DNA of 64,000 nucleotides, from the NCBI GenBank assembly GCA_963677085.2, contig CAXXFH010000004.1, forward strand, positions 558,001-622,000, read 5' to 3'. The notes below the pieces were generated by a model that saw only the letters and a program-made list of their open reading frames with translations, did no database searches and was not told the origin of the DNA. This stretch comes from G963677085 sp963677085 (GTDB taxonomy: Bacteria > Planctomycetota > Planctomycetia > Pirellulales > Thermoguttaceae). Positions 1-9,566 of the stretch are shown here, in pieces (positions within the stretch are counted from its first letter, which is position 1; every line of letters starts with the position of its first letter). The translations under genes were made by a program, and so were the position numbers.

Positions 1-195
1 GCCCAGCAGGCCGCCGATAACGTCCCAGTTGTTGGTTCGGCGAATTTCGATGTCGCCCTGGCGATTGATGCGCACCACGCTGTCTTGCTTCACCCCAGCG
101 CGGGCCAATTCATCGGGGCTGAATTCGTCGTCGCTGACGATCTGCATCAACGTCTTGCCCGGCATCTCGATGAATTTCATCGCTTGGCTGCTCAT
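1..195 (-). CDS. Hypothetical protein, 3' end outside window
   Basis: A minus-strand frame runs without a stop from an ATG at 195 to the window edge, giving 65 residues that start MSSQAMKFIEMPGKTLMQIV. The visible part is hydrophilic, with alternating acidic and hydrophobic residues (SDDEFSPDELARAGV) and no signal peptide or membrane segment, so it is probably a small cytoplasmic protein. I do not recognise the family. There is no clear ribosome binding site before the ATG, and an in-frame ATG five codons later is an alternative. It lies about 150 bp downstream of rsmA on the same strand, so it could be co-transcribed with it. Confidence 0.5.
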   Translation of the reverse strand, partial: MSSQAMKFIEMPGKTLMQIVSDDEFSPDELARAGVKQDSVVRINRQGDIEIRRTNNWDVIGGLLG

Positions 196-348
196 AGAGG
201 AGAAGGATTCTGCAAAGGCCCGCCCCGACGAGTCGGAAGCGTGTCCAGTAGGCTCATGGTCGCTGAAGCAACCATGCCTTGACGGCGTTGTTGAGGCCGT
301 AGCCTTACGTTTGCCACCTCCTAGCATAGTCTCGCGGTACACCGCGCG

Positions 349-1263
349 TCAATCACCAGCTTCGGTTTGACACAACTGGCAGAGTTTCATCATGTCTTCC
401 ACGCTGAGTTCCTCTGCTCGTACGGTGCCGTTGAACTGCATCGCTTCGAGGATGGCATCGACCTGGGGTTTCTCGAAGCGTTTCTTGTAAGCGCTAAGCA
501 GTTCGCTGCGCAAGAACTTGCGGCGATGGAAAAACATGGAGCGAACAAACTGGTGGAAGTAAGCCCGATCGGCAATTCGCGCCCGTTTGGCTTCGTTGAG
601 TGTGATTCGCAGAATGGCGGAGGTTACTTTGGGCCGGGGCCAAAACACCTCGGGCGGCATCCGCCGCACGATCTCCACGTCGCACTGGCTCTGCACCCAG
701 ATGCTCAGCGCCCCGTAGTCCTTCGTCCTGGGGCTGGCCACGATCCGATCGGCCAACTCGTTTTGGATGGTCACGACCATCGTCGTCGGCGACCGGTCCA
801 ACGCCAGCAGGTTGGTCAATATGGGTGTGGCCACGTTGTAAGGCAGGTTGGCCACCAGCTTCCAGCGGCGCGACGGCTCGGCGGCCAGGGCCGTGTCGAC
901 TACGGCAAGCACGTCGGGGTTGAAGCAGTTTTTGTTCTTCAGGGCGTCGGCATGCAGTTGCACAACGTTGTCGAAGGCGATGAGTTCTTCGCTCGCCAGT
1001 TGGTACATCTGCGGATCGATTTCCACAGTCACCACGGCGGCCGCCCGAGCGGCCATCAACGCGGTGAGCGAGCCCGTGCCGGTCCCCACCTCCAGCACCA
1101 CGTCGTCGGGGCTCAACTCCGCGGCATCCGCCAAAACGCGCAGCAGGTTCAGGTCGATAAGGAAGTTTTGCCCAAATTTCGTATGGGGACGGATACCTGC
1201 CTCCTTGAAGCGCCGCATCAAGAACGACAGCGTTTGATTCGCAGACGGCTCAGGCGTGGACAC
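349..1263 (-). CDS. rsmA: 16S rRNA (adenine1518-N6/adenine1519-N6)-dimethyltransferase RsmA/KsgA
   Basis: Dimethylates two adjacent adenines in the 3'-terminal hairpin of 16S rRNA using S-adenosylmethionine, late in 30S assembly. The 304-residue product has the family motifs in order: FGQNFL (about 30-35), the SAM-binding loop EVGTGTGSLT (58-67) and the catalytic NLPYN (139-143), then the C-terminal helical region. The family norm is about 260-280 residues, so this copy is slightly long at the N-terminus. The GTG start at 1263 is chosen because it shares one base with the ribE stop (TAGTG), which implies translational coupling. The frame stays open further upstream inside ribE, but that extension does not resemble RsmA. 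Confidence 0.93.
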   Translation of the reverse strand: MSTPEPSANQTLSFLMRRFKEAGIRPHTKFGQNFLIDLNLLRVLADAAELSPDDVVLEVGTGTGSLTALMAARAAAVVTVEIDPQMYQLASEELIAFDNVVQLHADALKNKNCFNPDVLAVVDTALAAEPSRRWKLVANLPYNVATPILTNLLALDRSPTTMVVTIQNELADRIVASPRTKDYGALSIWVQSQCDVEIVRRMPPEVFWPRPKVTSAILRITLNEAKRARIADRAYFHQFVRSMFFHRRKFLRSELLSAYKKRFEKPQVDAILEAMQFNGTVRAEELSVEDMMKLCQLCQTEAGD

Positions 1264-1862
1264 TACTGCCAGCCCTCCGCTTCCGCCAACCGTTGGACAT
1301 ACTTGGCAAGGATGTCGGTCTCCAGGTTGACCTTGTCGCCCACCTGCAAGCGGCCCAACGTGGTGACGGCCAGCGTATAGGGTATTAGCGCCACGCTGAA
1401 CCGGTCGGGCTCGCTGGCGACAATCGTCAGGCTCACGCCGTCGATGGCGATCGAGCCCTTCGAGGCCATCTGGCGGGCGATGTCGGGGGTGATCTCGAAC
1501 CAGAAGTCCGACCATTCGCCGTGGTCGTTTCGTTGCAGTAGTTCGCCGACGCCGTCGATGTGCCCGCTGACAAAGTGCCCCCCGAGCCGGTCGCCCACGG
1601 CCAATGCCCGCTCCAGGTTCACTTTTCCGCCGACCTCAAGGTCGCCCAGGTTGGTGCGTTGCAGCGTTTCGGGCCCTGCCTGAAAGGCCATCGTTTCGCT
1701 GTCGGTCTCGACCACCGTCAGGCAGCAGCCGTTGACCGAGATGCTGTCGGCCACATTTGTCTGGGCGGCTATCTTCGGCTCGCGAATCACCAGCGTGCAC
1801 CCAGGCGGCTCGCTGCGAAGCTCTTGAACCTCCCCCAACGCTTCCACAATCCCAGAAAACAT
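1263..1862 (-). CDS. ribE: Riboflavin synthase, alpha subunit
   Basis: Catalyses dismutation of two 6,7-dimethyl-8-ribityllumazine molecules to riboflavin, the last step of the pathway. The protein is 199 residues, normal for the family, and is made of two lumazine-binding beta-barrel repeats (about 1-97 and 98-199). The hallmark N-terminus MFSGIVEALG and the second-repeat counterpart HFVSGHIDGVG are present. The ATG at 1862 gives the conserved N-terminus and follows an AGGAAAG ribosome binding site. A longer frame reaches back through a palindromic repeat but adds 21 unrelated residues. The gene overlaps rsmA by one base. No FMN riboswitch was recognised upstream. Confidence 0.95.
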   Translation of the reverse strand: MFSGIVEALGEVQELRSEPPGCTLVIREPKIAAQTNVADSISVNGCCLTVVETDSETMAFQAGPETLQRTNLGDLEVGGKVNLERALAVGDRLGGHFVSGHIDGVGELLQRNDHGEWSDFWFEITPDIARQMASKGSIAIDGVSLTIVASEPDRFSVALIPYTLAVTTLGRLQVGDKVNLETDILAKYVQRLAEAEGWQ

Positions 1863-1910
1863 GCTGCTTTCCTCGTGGTTGTTCTGATTGATGTTACTCA
1901 GGCTGCGAAC

Positions 1911-1946
1911 GGGTGCCATGCCCACGCTTGCGTGGGCATGGCACCC
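1911..1946. repeat. Perfect dispersed palindrome, family GGGTGCCATGCCC
   Basis: Two 17-bp arms (GGGTGCCATGCCCACGC and its exact complement) surround a TT loop, so the transcript on either strand would form a very stable hairpin. It lies 48 bp upstream of the ribE start. Related copies occur at 6583-6615 and 62572-62648. There is no T tract, so it is not a standard intrinsic terminator; a REP-like element is the most likely reading. Confidence 0.9.
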
Positions 1947-1994
1947 CGATGTTCAGGTGTGACAGCGCACTATGCACTATTATTCTCTTACCCG

Positions 1995-2810
1995 TCAAAA
2001 CAACGGATCCTTCTGCTCCCGCCGTTGGACCACCTTTTCCCACACCAAACGGACGGGACCCGACAGAGCGAAGGCACCGCAGATAATCGGTACAGAATAC
2101 CCTCGAATCACCATCACCGCTACCAGGGCAAAGACAACTGCCACCACGTGGCCAAAGGTCCGCTGTCCTCGAAAAACCTGGTTGACCACATGAGGGTAGG
2201 GGATCCGGGAGACCATTAGCAGGGCCACCATGACGGCGAAAAACGGCAAAATCGTCTGCAAAACTACATCAAGCTCGTTGGCGAAGATCAGCGGGTTGTC
2301 TTCCTTGCGGAGCGTGAAAAACATGATCGCAAACCCGGCAATCACGGCCGCCGCGGCCGGCGTGGGCAGGCCGCTGAAGCCCAGGTGTTCGTCTTCGTCG
2401 CTCGTTTCCACATTAAATCGGGCAAGCCGCAAAGCAGCACACGCGGCAAACGACGCCGCAATTACCCAAACCGCTTCCTTGTGCATATACGCAAACCGAG
2501 GGCACATCTTCACCAGCAGAAACGCCGGAGCCACGCCAAACGTGACCAGATCGCAAAGGCTGTCCAACTGGGCCCCAAAGTCGCTCGTGGTGTTCGACAG
2601 TCGGGCGACGTAGCCGTCGAGCGCGTCGAAAATCATCGCTAAGAAAATCAACCAGGCGCTGATCATCAGGTCAGTCGGATCGGTCGGGTCGCCCACGAGC
2701 CCTTCAGGAGCCGCTACCCGGGAGGCCACCACGATCGCAAAGAACCCACAGACCAGGTTCCCCAACGTGAACATCGTGGGAAACATCGCTATTGTTCGGA
2801 TGGGGCGCAT
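1995..2810 (-). CDS. pssA: CDP-diacylglycerol--serine O-phosphatidyltransferase
   Basis: Integral membrane enzyme that makes phosphatidylserine from CDP-diacylglycerol and L-serine. The 271-residue protein carries the full CDP-alcohol phosphotransferase signature, with acidic metal-binding residues D62, D65, D83 and D87 and with G66, R70 and G79 in place (DALDGYVAR then GAQLDSLCD). Several hydrophobic helices follow, and the length fits type II PssA. It lies downstream of psd on the same strand, so the two genes together make phosphatidylethanolamine. The product resembles the Bacillus-type enzyme more than the peripheral E. coli type. Confidence 0.92.
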   Translation of the reverse strand: MRPIRTIAMFPTMFTLGNLVCGFFAIVVASRVAAPEGLVGDPTDPTDLMISAWLIFLAMIFDALDGYVARLSNTTSDFGAQLDSLCDLVTFGVAPAFLLVKMCPRFAYMHKEAVWVIAASFAACAALRLARFNVETSDEDEHLGFSGLPTPAAAAVIAGFAIMFFTLRKEDNPLIFANELDVVLQTILPFFAVMVALLMVSRIPYPHVVNQVFRGQRTFGHVVAVVFALVAVMVIRGYSVPIICGAFALSGPVRLVWEKVVQRREQKDPLF

Positions 2811-2830
2811 GGCAGGGGCAGGGGGCTAGG

Positions 2831-2929
2831 GAGGCAGGGGATTTATGACTGGGGATTTGGGATTTATGATTTAGGGGAGTGGATAGTGGTCAGTTTTCAG
2901 TTATCAGCGAGAAAAGCCGCTTGCGGCTT
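2831..2929. repeat. Degenerate GGGATTT-type tract plus GCCGC-TT-GCGGC hairpin in spacer
   Basis: The psd-pssA spacer holds irregular purine-rich repeats of the GGGGATTT/GGGATTTATGATTT type, then CAGTTTTCAGTTATCAG, then a 7-bp-stem hairpin AAGCCGC-TT-GCGGCTT at 2914-2929 followed by CGCA. Similar tract-plus-hairpin spacers occur at 28835-28900 and, weaker, at 11155-11200, always between same-strand genes. No coding potential is seen. Confidence 0.55.
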
Positions 2930-2982
2930 CGCACGGCCCTCCCACTTTCTGCTGTCAGTTTTTCGCTCTTGGCTTTCCGCTT

Positions 2983-3954
2983 TCAGTTTTCGGAATACCG
3001 CACCATCACCGTGCGGCCGGCCTTCACTCGTTGGCCCACGGTCACTTCAATCTGTAGGTCTTTCGTGTCCGGCACAACCAGTTCGGTCCGCGAACCCAAC
3101 TTGATCATTCCAAATTTATGTCCTCGGGCAACCACTTCGCCAGGCCGAAGGTTGCAGACAATTCGTCGGGCGATGGCTCCCGAGATTTGCCGTACGATCA
3201 CGCGCCGGTGCGGCGCGGCTTCTTCCTCGAAACCAATCCACGTATTCTCGTTCTTAATCGCACTTTCCGGCTTCAGTGCATTGAGAAATGCGCCCGGATT
3301 GTAGCGAAGCGCAATGATTCGCGACTCCGACGCCGCGCGATTGATATGAACATTGAAAATCGACAGAAAAATCCCAATCCGCACTGCCGGACCACCGATG
3401 AACTCGTCGTGGTCCAGTCGGGTAATCTCGGCAATCTTTCCGTCGGCCGGAGAGACCATCAGCCCGGGCTGCGTGGGAACCCGTCGCGGCGGATCGCGAA
3501 AGAAATACACAACCAAACCCAGGGCAACAGCCGAAGGTAGTGCCAAGTACCAAGAGAAATACCCCAGCACGAGCGTGACGGCCAGCAACGGGCCGCCCAT
3601 CAACAGCAGTTCGGCCAGTCCCCAACGCGCAAAAGGGAGCCGGTCGCGCCAGCGAAACGGGTCGTCGGCCGCGTCCCAGTCGCACGCACACAAGTTGCGG
3701 CAGAACTTCAGGTCTCGCGGATCGAGGATTTCGTGGGGAGCCCCGTCGGGATCGCCATGGCGGCGTTCGGCCATTCGGGCGACATACCCCGGCCGAAAAC
3801 GCTTCAGCCACCAGCGACGCCAACGTCCCCAGGCCAATTCGATACGATAACAGCGGCCCCCGCCGGGCTGTACGCCAGCGAAATTCTCGGGCAACGGCTC
3901 GACAGTGGCCCGATCGATATTGGCCCGATCGGCAGAGGCATCGGTAGTGCTCAT
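2983..3954 (-). CDS. psd: Phosphatidylserine decarboxylase (pyruvoyl enzyme, short type with N-terminal extension)
   Basis: Decarboxylates phosphatidylserine to phosphatidylethanolamine. The 323-residue proenzyme has a hydrophilic N-terminal region, a hydrophobic hairpin around 113-150 and a C-terminal catalytic part. The self-cleavage motif is LGSR; Ser288 would become the pyruvoyl group, leaving an alpha chain of about 36 residues. The region SPADGKIAEI and the metal/His area NVHINRA fit the family. The ATG at 3954 starts MSTTDAS; the frame extends about 70 codons further upstream without family resemblance. The extra roughly 100-residue N-terminus compared with minimal short Psd enzymes is unusual. 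It precedes pssA with a 172-bp spacer. Confidence 0.88.
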   Translation of the reverse strand: MSTTDASADRANIDRATVEPLPENFAGVQPGGGRCYRIELAWGRWRRWWLKRFRPGYVARMAERRHGDPDGAPHEILDPRDLKFCRNLCACDWDAADDPFRWRDRLPFARWGLAELLLMGGPLLAVTLVLGYFSWYLALPSAVALGLVVYFFRDPPRRVPTQPGLMVSPADGKIAEITRLDHDEFIGGPAVRIGIFLSIFNVHINRAASESRIIALRYNPGAFLNALKPESAIKNENTWIGFEEEAAPHRRVIVRQISGAIARRIVCNLRPGEVVARGHKFGMIKLGSRTELVVPDTKDLQIEVTVGQRVKAGRTVMVRYSEN

Positions 3955-4192
3955 CGATAGTTTACTCAACGACCAAGTAATCCTGCGGAAAGCCCCATAT
4001 TGTAAGCCCAGAGTTAGCGGTTGAGAACCGTATGCCCGCAGTTTCCACGCATGGGCCGTGTGCTCGGCACTGGTGCTGTCCTTGTTTGCCGTCCCCCCGC
4101 TAGGCAACCAGCTGCGGATGGGGCACAATACGTCATTTTGGCGGCATTGTAAAAACTCGGCCAATACCCTGCCGGTTTTGGATTGACGGATT

Positions 4193-4234
4193 GGGTGCCA
4201 CTGGCTGCTTGTCAGCCAGTGCCGAACACGGGCA
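4193..4234. repeat. Dispersed repeat, family GGGTGCCACTGGCTG
   Basis: The segment has an internal hairpin CTGGCTG-CTTGT-CAGCCAG and ends in GTGCCGAACACGGGCA. A longer inverted version is found at 23154-23216 and a diverged copy at 51304-51346. Confidence 0.75.
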
Positions 4235-4318
4235 TTCTTTTCAGCTCGTGGCCCCCGCCACCCTAGATTTGGCGAAGCACTTGAGGCATTGCCGGAAAAG
4301 ACACATTGTCAGGAACGG

Positions 4319-4336
4319 CAAACTCGCGCGAGTTTG
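4319..4336. repeat. 18-bp perfect palindrome upstream of eno
   Basis: CAAACTCGCGCGAGTTTG is self-complementary and lies 48 bp before the eno start codon. It could be an operator or part of a repeat; no second exact copy was noticed in the window. Confidence 0.6.
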
Positions 4337-4384
4337 TCCTACGGAATATCCAATCTCCCTGCATTTTTAAGGAAAGACTGACCC

Positions 4385-5668
<1,284 letters not shown>

Positions 5669-5682
5669 GAAAACAACGTCCT

Positions 5683-5706
5683 CCCCTCTCCCTTGAGGGA
5701 GAGGGG
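5683..5706. repeat. GC-rich hairpin repeat after eno
   Basis: CCCCTCTCCCT and its exact complement flank a TG loop, followed at once by CCGGGGGTGAGGGTTTTT. It begins 14 bp after the eno stop and could weakly terminate transcription. Its purine/pyrimidine arms suggest a dispersed repeat. At 5842-5865 a second inverted repeat (GTTCCCAAGC, CGGA, GCTTGGGAAC) belongs to the GTTCCC family described at 7625. Confidence 0.65.
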
Positions 5707-5892
5707 CCGGGGGTGAGGGTTTTTGACCCCAGTTCTGACGAGAGCCACTTCCACTGCGACTTGTCAGTAGTGTGAGTGCCAACTCAACCCGGACTCGCCG
5801 TCAACCGTGGCGAAATTCGAAGCGGAGCTTCGAGGAAATGCGTTCCCAAGCCGGAGCTTGGGAACGAGTTGAACGAGCAAATCATCCATACT

Positions 5893-5936
5893 CGGGCGTC
5901 GCGGTCATCTCCCGATGGCCGCGACGCCCGTTTTTT
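5893..5936 (+). terminator. Intrinsic terminator
   Basis: A 12-bp GC-rich stem (CGGGCGTCGCGG paired with CCGCGACGCCCG), extended by a T-G pair and four more pairs (CATC with GATG) to a TCCC loop, is followed by six T residues on the + strand. It ends transcription coming from eno, about 225 bp after the eno stop. Confidence 0.88.
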
Positions 5937-6021
5937 GTTATCGTGTAATCAGGTGAGGCCAAGCCCCGCACACTGACGGCAGCCAGACTTTTCAGTTTTC
6001 CGCTTTTCAGGAGCCCCCTCG

Positions 6022-6558
6022 ATGTTCACAACGCTGCTGGAAAACCCCATGCCGACAATCGTGATCGGTATCCTGCTGGTGGCAATCCTCGGAGCAATGC
6101 TGATTCGCACCGGCCGCGGAATTCTGCTCTGGGCCATCTTCGGCGTGATTGCTCTGGTGCTGGCGGGTGTCGGGCTGGAGTGGCTGATCGTCACCGACCG
6201 CGAGCGGGTCGAGGCCACCTTCGACGCCTGCACGGAGGCTATCGAAAACGAGGACCTTGACACGCTGCTGAGCTATTGCGAGCCGTTGGCGTTAGAAACC
6301 CGGGCGAAGGCTGCCTTGGCGTTGAACCTCTACGAGTTCGACGAAGTGCGAATCACCGATCTGAATATCACGATCATTCGCCACAGCAGCCCGGCCACGG
6401 CCAAGGCTCAGTTCACGGCCATGGTCACCGCCCAAGACCGAACCGGCCTGCTGGGGCGCTACACAAAGCCGATCGGATTCACCGTTACCCTGCGCGACCA
6501 TGGCGACCGCTGGCTGGTCAGCGGCCACGAATTGCAGGGCGCACCGGCCGGGTTTTAG
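6022..6558 (+). CDS. Membrane-anchored NTF2-like hypothetical protein
   Basis: The 178-residue protein has two adjacent hydrophobic helices at the N-terminus (about 11-27 and 33-57), then a soluble part of about 115 residues beginning RERVEATFDACTEAIENEDL. That start, an amphipathic helix followed by alternating beta segments ending in RDHGDRWLVSGHE, resembles the cone-shaped NTF2/SnoaL fold; this is an inference from pattern, not a database match. The soluble part probably faces the periplasm or paryphoplasm. The ATG at 6022 follows AGGAG. It stands alone between the eno terminator and a convergent gene. Confidence 0.75.
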   Translation: MFTTLLENPMPTIVIGILLVAILGAMLIRTGRGILLWAIFGVIALVLAGVGLEWLIVTDRERVEATFDACTEAIENEDLDTLLSYCEPLALETRAKAALALNLYEFDEVRITDLNITIIRHSSPATAKAQFTAMVTAQDRTGLLGRYTKPIGFTVTLRDHGDRWLVSGHELQGAPAGF

Positions 6559-6582
6559 TACACATTTCGGACAAATGTAAAC

Positions 6583-6615
6583 GGGCGCCATGCCCACGCT
6601 CGCGTGGGCATGCCC
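6583..6615. repeat. Dispersed palindrome, family GGGTGCCATGCCC
   Basis: GGGCGCCATGCCCACGC, TC, then GCGTGGGCATGCCC; one arm is three bases shorter than the copy at 1911. It lies 24 bp after the stop of the NTF2-like gene. The spacer to 6814 also holds a partial related inverted segment at about 6653-6680. Confidence 0.8.
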
Positions 6616-6814
6616 TGCTGGAAGTGGGCGGTTTCACCCGGAGATTCGCGACGTGGCCATGCAAGCGTGGCCATGGCACCCAAGCAGTAGTGACCATTCA
6701 CCGCGACTCGTTCCTTCGTTTATTATCCCGCCAATCCTGTTATCCTGTCGACAAAACAGCGGCCGTGAACGGTTGCCTGTCGAAAAAATCGCCGACTGGC
6801 ACCACCCAATCGGG

Positions 6815-7546
6815 TCAGTAGGCCACCGGTGCCTGGACAGGAGAGGGAGTCGCAGGCGTAGGATGTCCGCCTTGGGCATTTTGCGGCGGCGTGCCGTGCG
6901 GATGACCGCCGGGCCCGCTCTGCGGAGCCTGGGCGTATGGCATGCCTGCCGGAGTCGACGGCTCAACACCACCGTGTCCCCGTGGTATCTGCCCCATTGG
7001 TGCCTGCCCCATCGGTGCCTGCCCCATTGGCCCTGAACTCATCGGTCCGGCAGCGCCAGCAGGACCCAAGTAGGGTGAGGGTGCATAGGGATAGGGGGAG
7101 GGATACGGATAGCGATACCCATACGGAAAGCGATTCCACTGCCCGTAGGGATTCACCCACGAGTCGAAGGGCAGGGTCCACGGCCCCTGAGGATTTCCCC
7201 AAGGCCCATAGGGTGTCGCCCCAGCGCGGAACGGACGTTCCCATTCACCATACGGTCGAATGTATTCGCCCTCGCCCCACGTCTCAACCACGTGAACGCG
7301 GTCGGCGCTGCCGTCGGGGCCGCGGATGGCCGAACGAATGTGTCGATATCCGCTCTGCAAATATCGAGGATCCGACGGCGCATAGGACTCTGCCTTTGGC
7401 GCATACTGGGCCACCCGTTGTCCGGTGTACGGGGCATGGCTGTACGTCGAAGGGCGAAATACCCAACTCGCCTTTGCCGGCGAACAGTCGCAATCGGTCG
7501 CTGCCGTGGTGGCGGCGATAAGCAGCAATCCAAGGTGTTGGATCAT
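6815..7546 (-). CDS. Secreted Pro/Gly/Tyr-rich hypothetical protein
   Basis: The 243-residue product starts with a probable signal peptide (MIQHLGLLLIAATTA) followed by a short Cys-rich stretch DCDC. The mature part is rich in Pro, Gly, Tyr and Met: a middle region of WGNPQGPW and YPYPSPYPYAPSPY type repeats, then three near-identical copies of PMGQA, then a Pro/Gly/His tail. The low complexity suggests an extended, possibly cell-surface or matrix protein. The ATG at 7546 was chosen because the signal peptide starts there; the frame is open upstream for another 26 codons. No function can be assigned. Confidence 0.65.
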   Translation of the reverse strand: MIQHLGLLLIAATTAATDCDCSPAKASWVFRPSTYSHAPYTGQRVAQYAPKAESYAPSDPRYLQSGYRHIRSAIRGPDGSADRVHVVETWGEGEYIRPYGEWERPFRAGATPYGPWGNPQGPWTLPFDSWVNPYGQWNRFPYGYRYPYPSPYPYAPSPYLGPAGAAGPMSSGPMGQAPMGQAPMGQIPRGHGGVEPSTPAGMPYAQAPQSGPGGHPHGTPPQNAQGGHPTPATPSPVQAPVAY

Positions 7547-7624
7547 GGTAGGCCTGCTTGAACTGAGGAGGAGTACCAACTCGCGTCTTCCGTTTGCACG
7601 GCGTTTGACGACGAATAGGCACAC

Positions 7625-7670
7625 GACGCAAAGCGTCGAAGACGTGCGTTCCCACGCGAAGCGGGGGAAC
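7625..7670. repeat. Composite dispersed repeat GACGCAAAGCGTC + GTTCCC hairpin
   Basis: A 13-bp segment GACGCAAAGCGTC (itself an inverted repeat) is followed by TGCGTTCCCACGCG...GGGGGAACGAGA. The same two-part arrangement appears at 51944-51990 and 55570-55618. It lies between two minus-strand genes. Confidence 0.75.
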
Positions 7671-7712
7671 GAGAGACTGAACTACTATCCACCAACTACT
7701 AACTACTAAAAA

Positions 7713-8228
7713 CTACTCACTCTCCGCATCCCACTCCACCATCAGCGGCGGATCGTTTGGATCGTACTGACTCATCTTGGCCGCCTTTTCGGCGTCGTAG
7801 ACGTAGCGTTTGCCGGCCGGCAATTCCGGCAGCTTGAGGTGGTTCTTGCGGATAACCTCCTCCATGAACTCCTCGTGCGTTTTCGGGAAGTGCCCGTTGA
7901 GGGCGTGGTACATGTTCATTGGTTGGGCAACCTGCATGAAGGCCAGCCGCTCTTTGGTGCGAAAGTAGGACGCCACGGGCGTGGCAATCGGCCCGGTGCC
8001 GTAGCCGTGCCCCTTGCGCCCCACGCCCACGGTGGCCGCCTTCCGCTCGACCGGCTTTGGCTGGACGGTTTTCGACTCGCCTGCAGGCGGCGGGGGTGGT
8101 GGCGGGGGAGACGGTGCCCTTTTGACGGCCGGTTGCCCCTGCGACGCACCGCGTTCGGCCGCTGGTCGTCCGCCACATCCTGCCAGCAAGACCACGATCG
8201 TCACCAATACCCGCGATTCGCGACGCAT
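7713..8228 (-). CDS. Hypothetical lipoprotein with proline tract
   Basis: The 171-residue protein begins MRRESRVLVTIVVLLAGCGG, a lipoprotein signal with the lipidated Cys at 18. A disordered segment follows with an uninterrupted run of eight prolines, then a C-terminal globular part of about 90 residues (FMQVAQPMNMYHALNGHFPK to the end) that is acidic and helix-rich. The pattern HALNGHFPKTHEEFMEEVI looks like a planctomycete-conserved family, but I cannot name it. The ATG at 8228 follows AAGGGA. The gene sits 89 bp downstream of surE on the same strand and may be co-transcribed with it. Confidence 0.72.
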   Translation of the reverse strand: MRRESRVLVTIVVLLAGCGGRPAAERGASQGQPAVKRAPSPPPPPPPPAGESKTVQPKPVERKAATVGVGRKGHGYGTGPIATPVASYFRTKERLAFMQVAQPMNMYHALNGHFPKTHEEFMEEVIRKNHLKLPELPAGKRYVYDAEKAAKMSQYDPNDPPLMVEWDAESE

Positions 8229-8317
8229 ACGTATTCCCTTTATGCTGCCAAAACAAACGGATGTCATCCGTTTATCAAATCGCCTGTGTGCCACTGGCAC
8301 ACTGCGTATTCTCCTAC

Positions 8318-9208
8318 TCAACCTTCCTCGCTGTCGGGCACAATGACCTTCTGCATTTTTCGTGCCGCGCGAAACACCGGGGCACGGGGCTTTTCGTCAT
8401 CTGTGTCCACTTCGCCCACTACCTCGTCGAGCTGAAACTTCCAGGACTCCATCTGTTCAAGGACCGGCTGTTGGGTAAGGTTATAACCCAACGGGCTGAC
8501 GGTGATGTGTCCCTTGGCCAAGGCCGACAGGTCGGTTTCGTGTTCGGCCTGAGCTTCCGGCGGCCCGCCGCAGAGCCAGTAGTATTCGCGTCCCCAAGGA
8601 TCGGTGCGTTTCTGATAACTGTCGCCGTAGCGATTCACATCCATCGGCACCACACTCACCGGCGGCACACCTTGCATGGCCGCCGTGGGTAAGTTCATGT
8701 TGTATAACTGCGGATTCGGCGACTTCTGTTCGAGGAGTTGCTCAATCACACCCCGGGCAAGCCGGGCTGCCGTGTCGAATTTGGCGTGTTCGTCGAACGC
8801 CAACGACACGGCCACGCTAGTGATGCCGAAAAAAGCACCTTCGATGGCCGCGGCCACCGTGCCCGAGTAAAGCACGTTAATGCCCGCGTTAAGTCCGCCG
8901 TTGATCCCGCTGACGATCAAGTCGGGCCGGCGAGGGCAGAGTTCGGTAATGCCGATCTTCACGCAGTCGGCCGGGCTGCCTTCAACGGCCCACCCCCAGC
9001 GATGGTCGTTGTGATACACCTCTTTGACGATCAGGGGCGTCAGGTATGTAATGGTGTGGCCCACGCCACTCTGTTCGGTGGCCGGAGCCACCACGTAGAC
9101 TTCCCCCAGCCGGCGTAACTGTCGTTCGATAGCGGCCAAGCCGGGAGCGTATATTCCGTCGTCGTTGGTTAGCAGGATAAGCACGCGTTGTAGTCCTTCG
9201 GTTGACAT
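8318..9208 (-). CDS. surE: 5'/3'-nucleotidase SurE
   Basis: Metal-dependent nucleoside monophosphatase of the survival-protein SurE family. The 296-residue product has the N-terminal metal-binding motif LLTNDDGI (Asp16, Asp17), then the SGINGGLNAG and YSGTVAAAIEG segments that form the active site. Typical SurE proteins are about 250 residues; the extra 40 or so are at the acidic C-terminus. The ATG at 9208 places the motif at residues 12-19; most homologues start only two or three residues before it, so a later start is possible. A longer open frame upstream is not SurE-like. Confidence 0.9.
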   Translation of the reverse strand: MSTEGLQRVLILLTNDDGIYAPGLAAIERQLRRLGEVYVVAPATEQSGVGHTITYLTPLIVKEVYHNDHRWGWAVEGSPADCVKIGITELCPRRPDLIVSGINGGLNAGINVLYSGTVAAAIEGAFFGITSVAVSLAFDEHAKFDTAARLARGVIEQLLEQKSPNPQLYNMNLPTAAMQGVPPVSVVPMDVNRYGDSYQKRTDPWGREYYWLCGGPPEAQAEHETDLSALAKGHITVSPLGYNLTQQPVLEQMESWKFQLDEVVGEVDTDDEKPRAPVFRAARKMQKVIVPDSEEG

Positions 9209-9566
9209 CGACACACGCCGCCAAGCGCGCGTCTTCGGGGAGGACCACCGCAGGTGGCAGCGGCATACCGCCGGGAAATCCTCCATGCAAGTTCGATTCC
9301 GTCCGTGCCGCGGGACGATAGCCCCATGATAGTCGGGCATCGGGAAGCAATCAACGGCCGCAACGCTAAATCACTACCAGAACACAAGTTACACCAACCA
9401 ACTTATTTTGCATTGCCACCATTTCTCTTTTGGGCGGACCCCGAAGCCGGCCGACCAGGTGTTGCCCAAAATCAACCGCGTGTGAAAAAACGCAACAGCT
9501 CTGCCCGCGCCACGCACCCTTGATTAGCCACCTCAGCGGCCCCTGGTGGAAATTCCGAGACCAACC
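9209..9566. other. Intergenic region between divergent surE and guaA
   Basis: About 360 bp. Apart from the guaA -10 element just beyond it I see no gene or structured RNA. A GTTCGATTCC string near 9290 was checked as a possible tRNA T-arm and rejected because no acceptor or anticodon stems surround it. Confidence 0.5.

Larger units (their letters stand above)
3955..4384. other. Intergenic region between divergent psd and eno
   Basis: 430 bp without a convincing gene. It contains two repeat elements (4193-4234 and 4319-4336, listed separately) and the AAGGAAAG ribosome binding site of eno at about 4370-4377. I could not identify a clear promoter pair in either direction. Confidence 0.6.

Noticed and set aside
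5683..5706. Hairpin as the main eno terminator
   Set aside because: The T run is separated from the stem by about 12 bases; the structure at 5893-5936 is far better.
9285..9305. GTTCGATTCC string as a tRNA T-arm
   Set aside because: No matching stems or anticodon arm around it.
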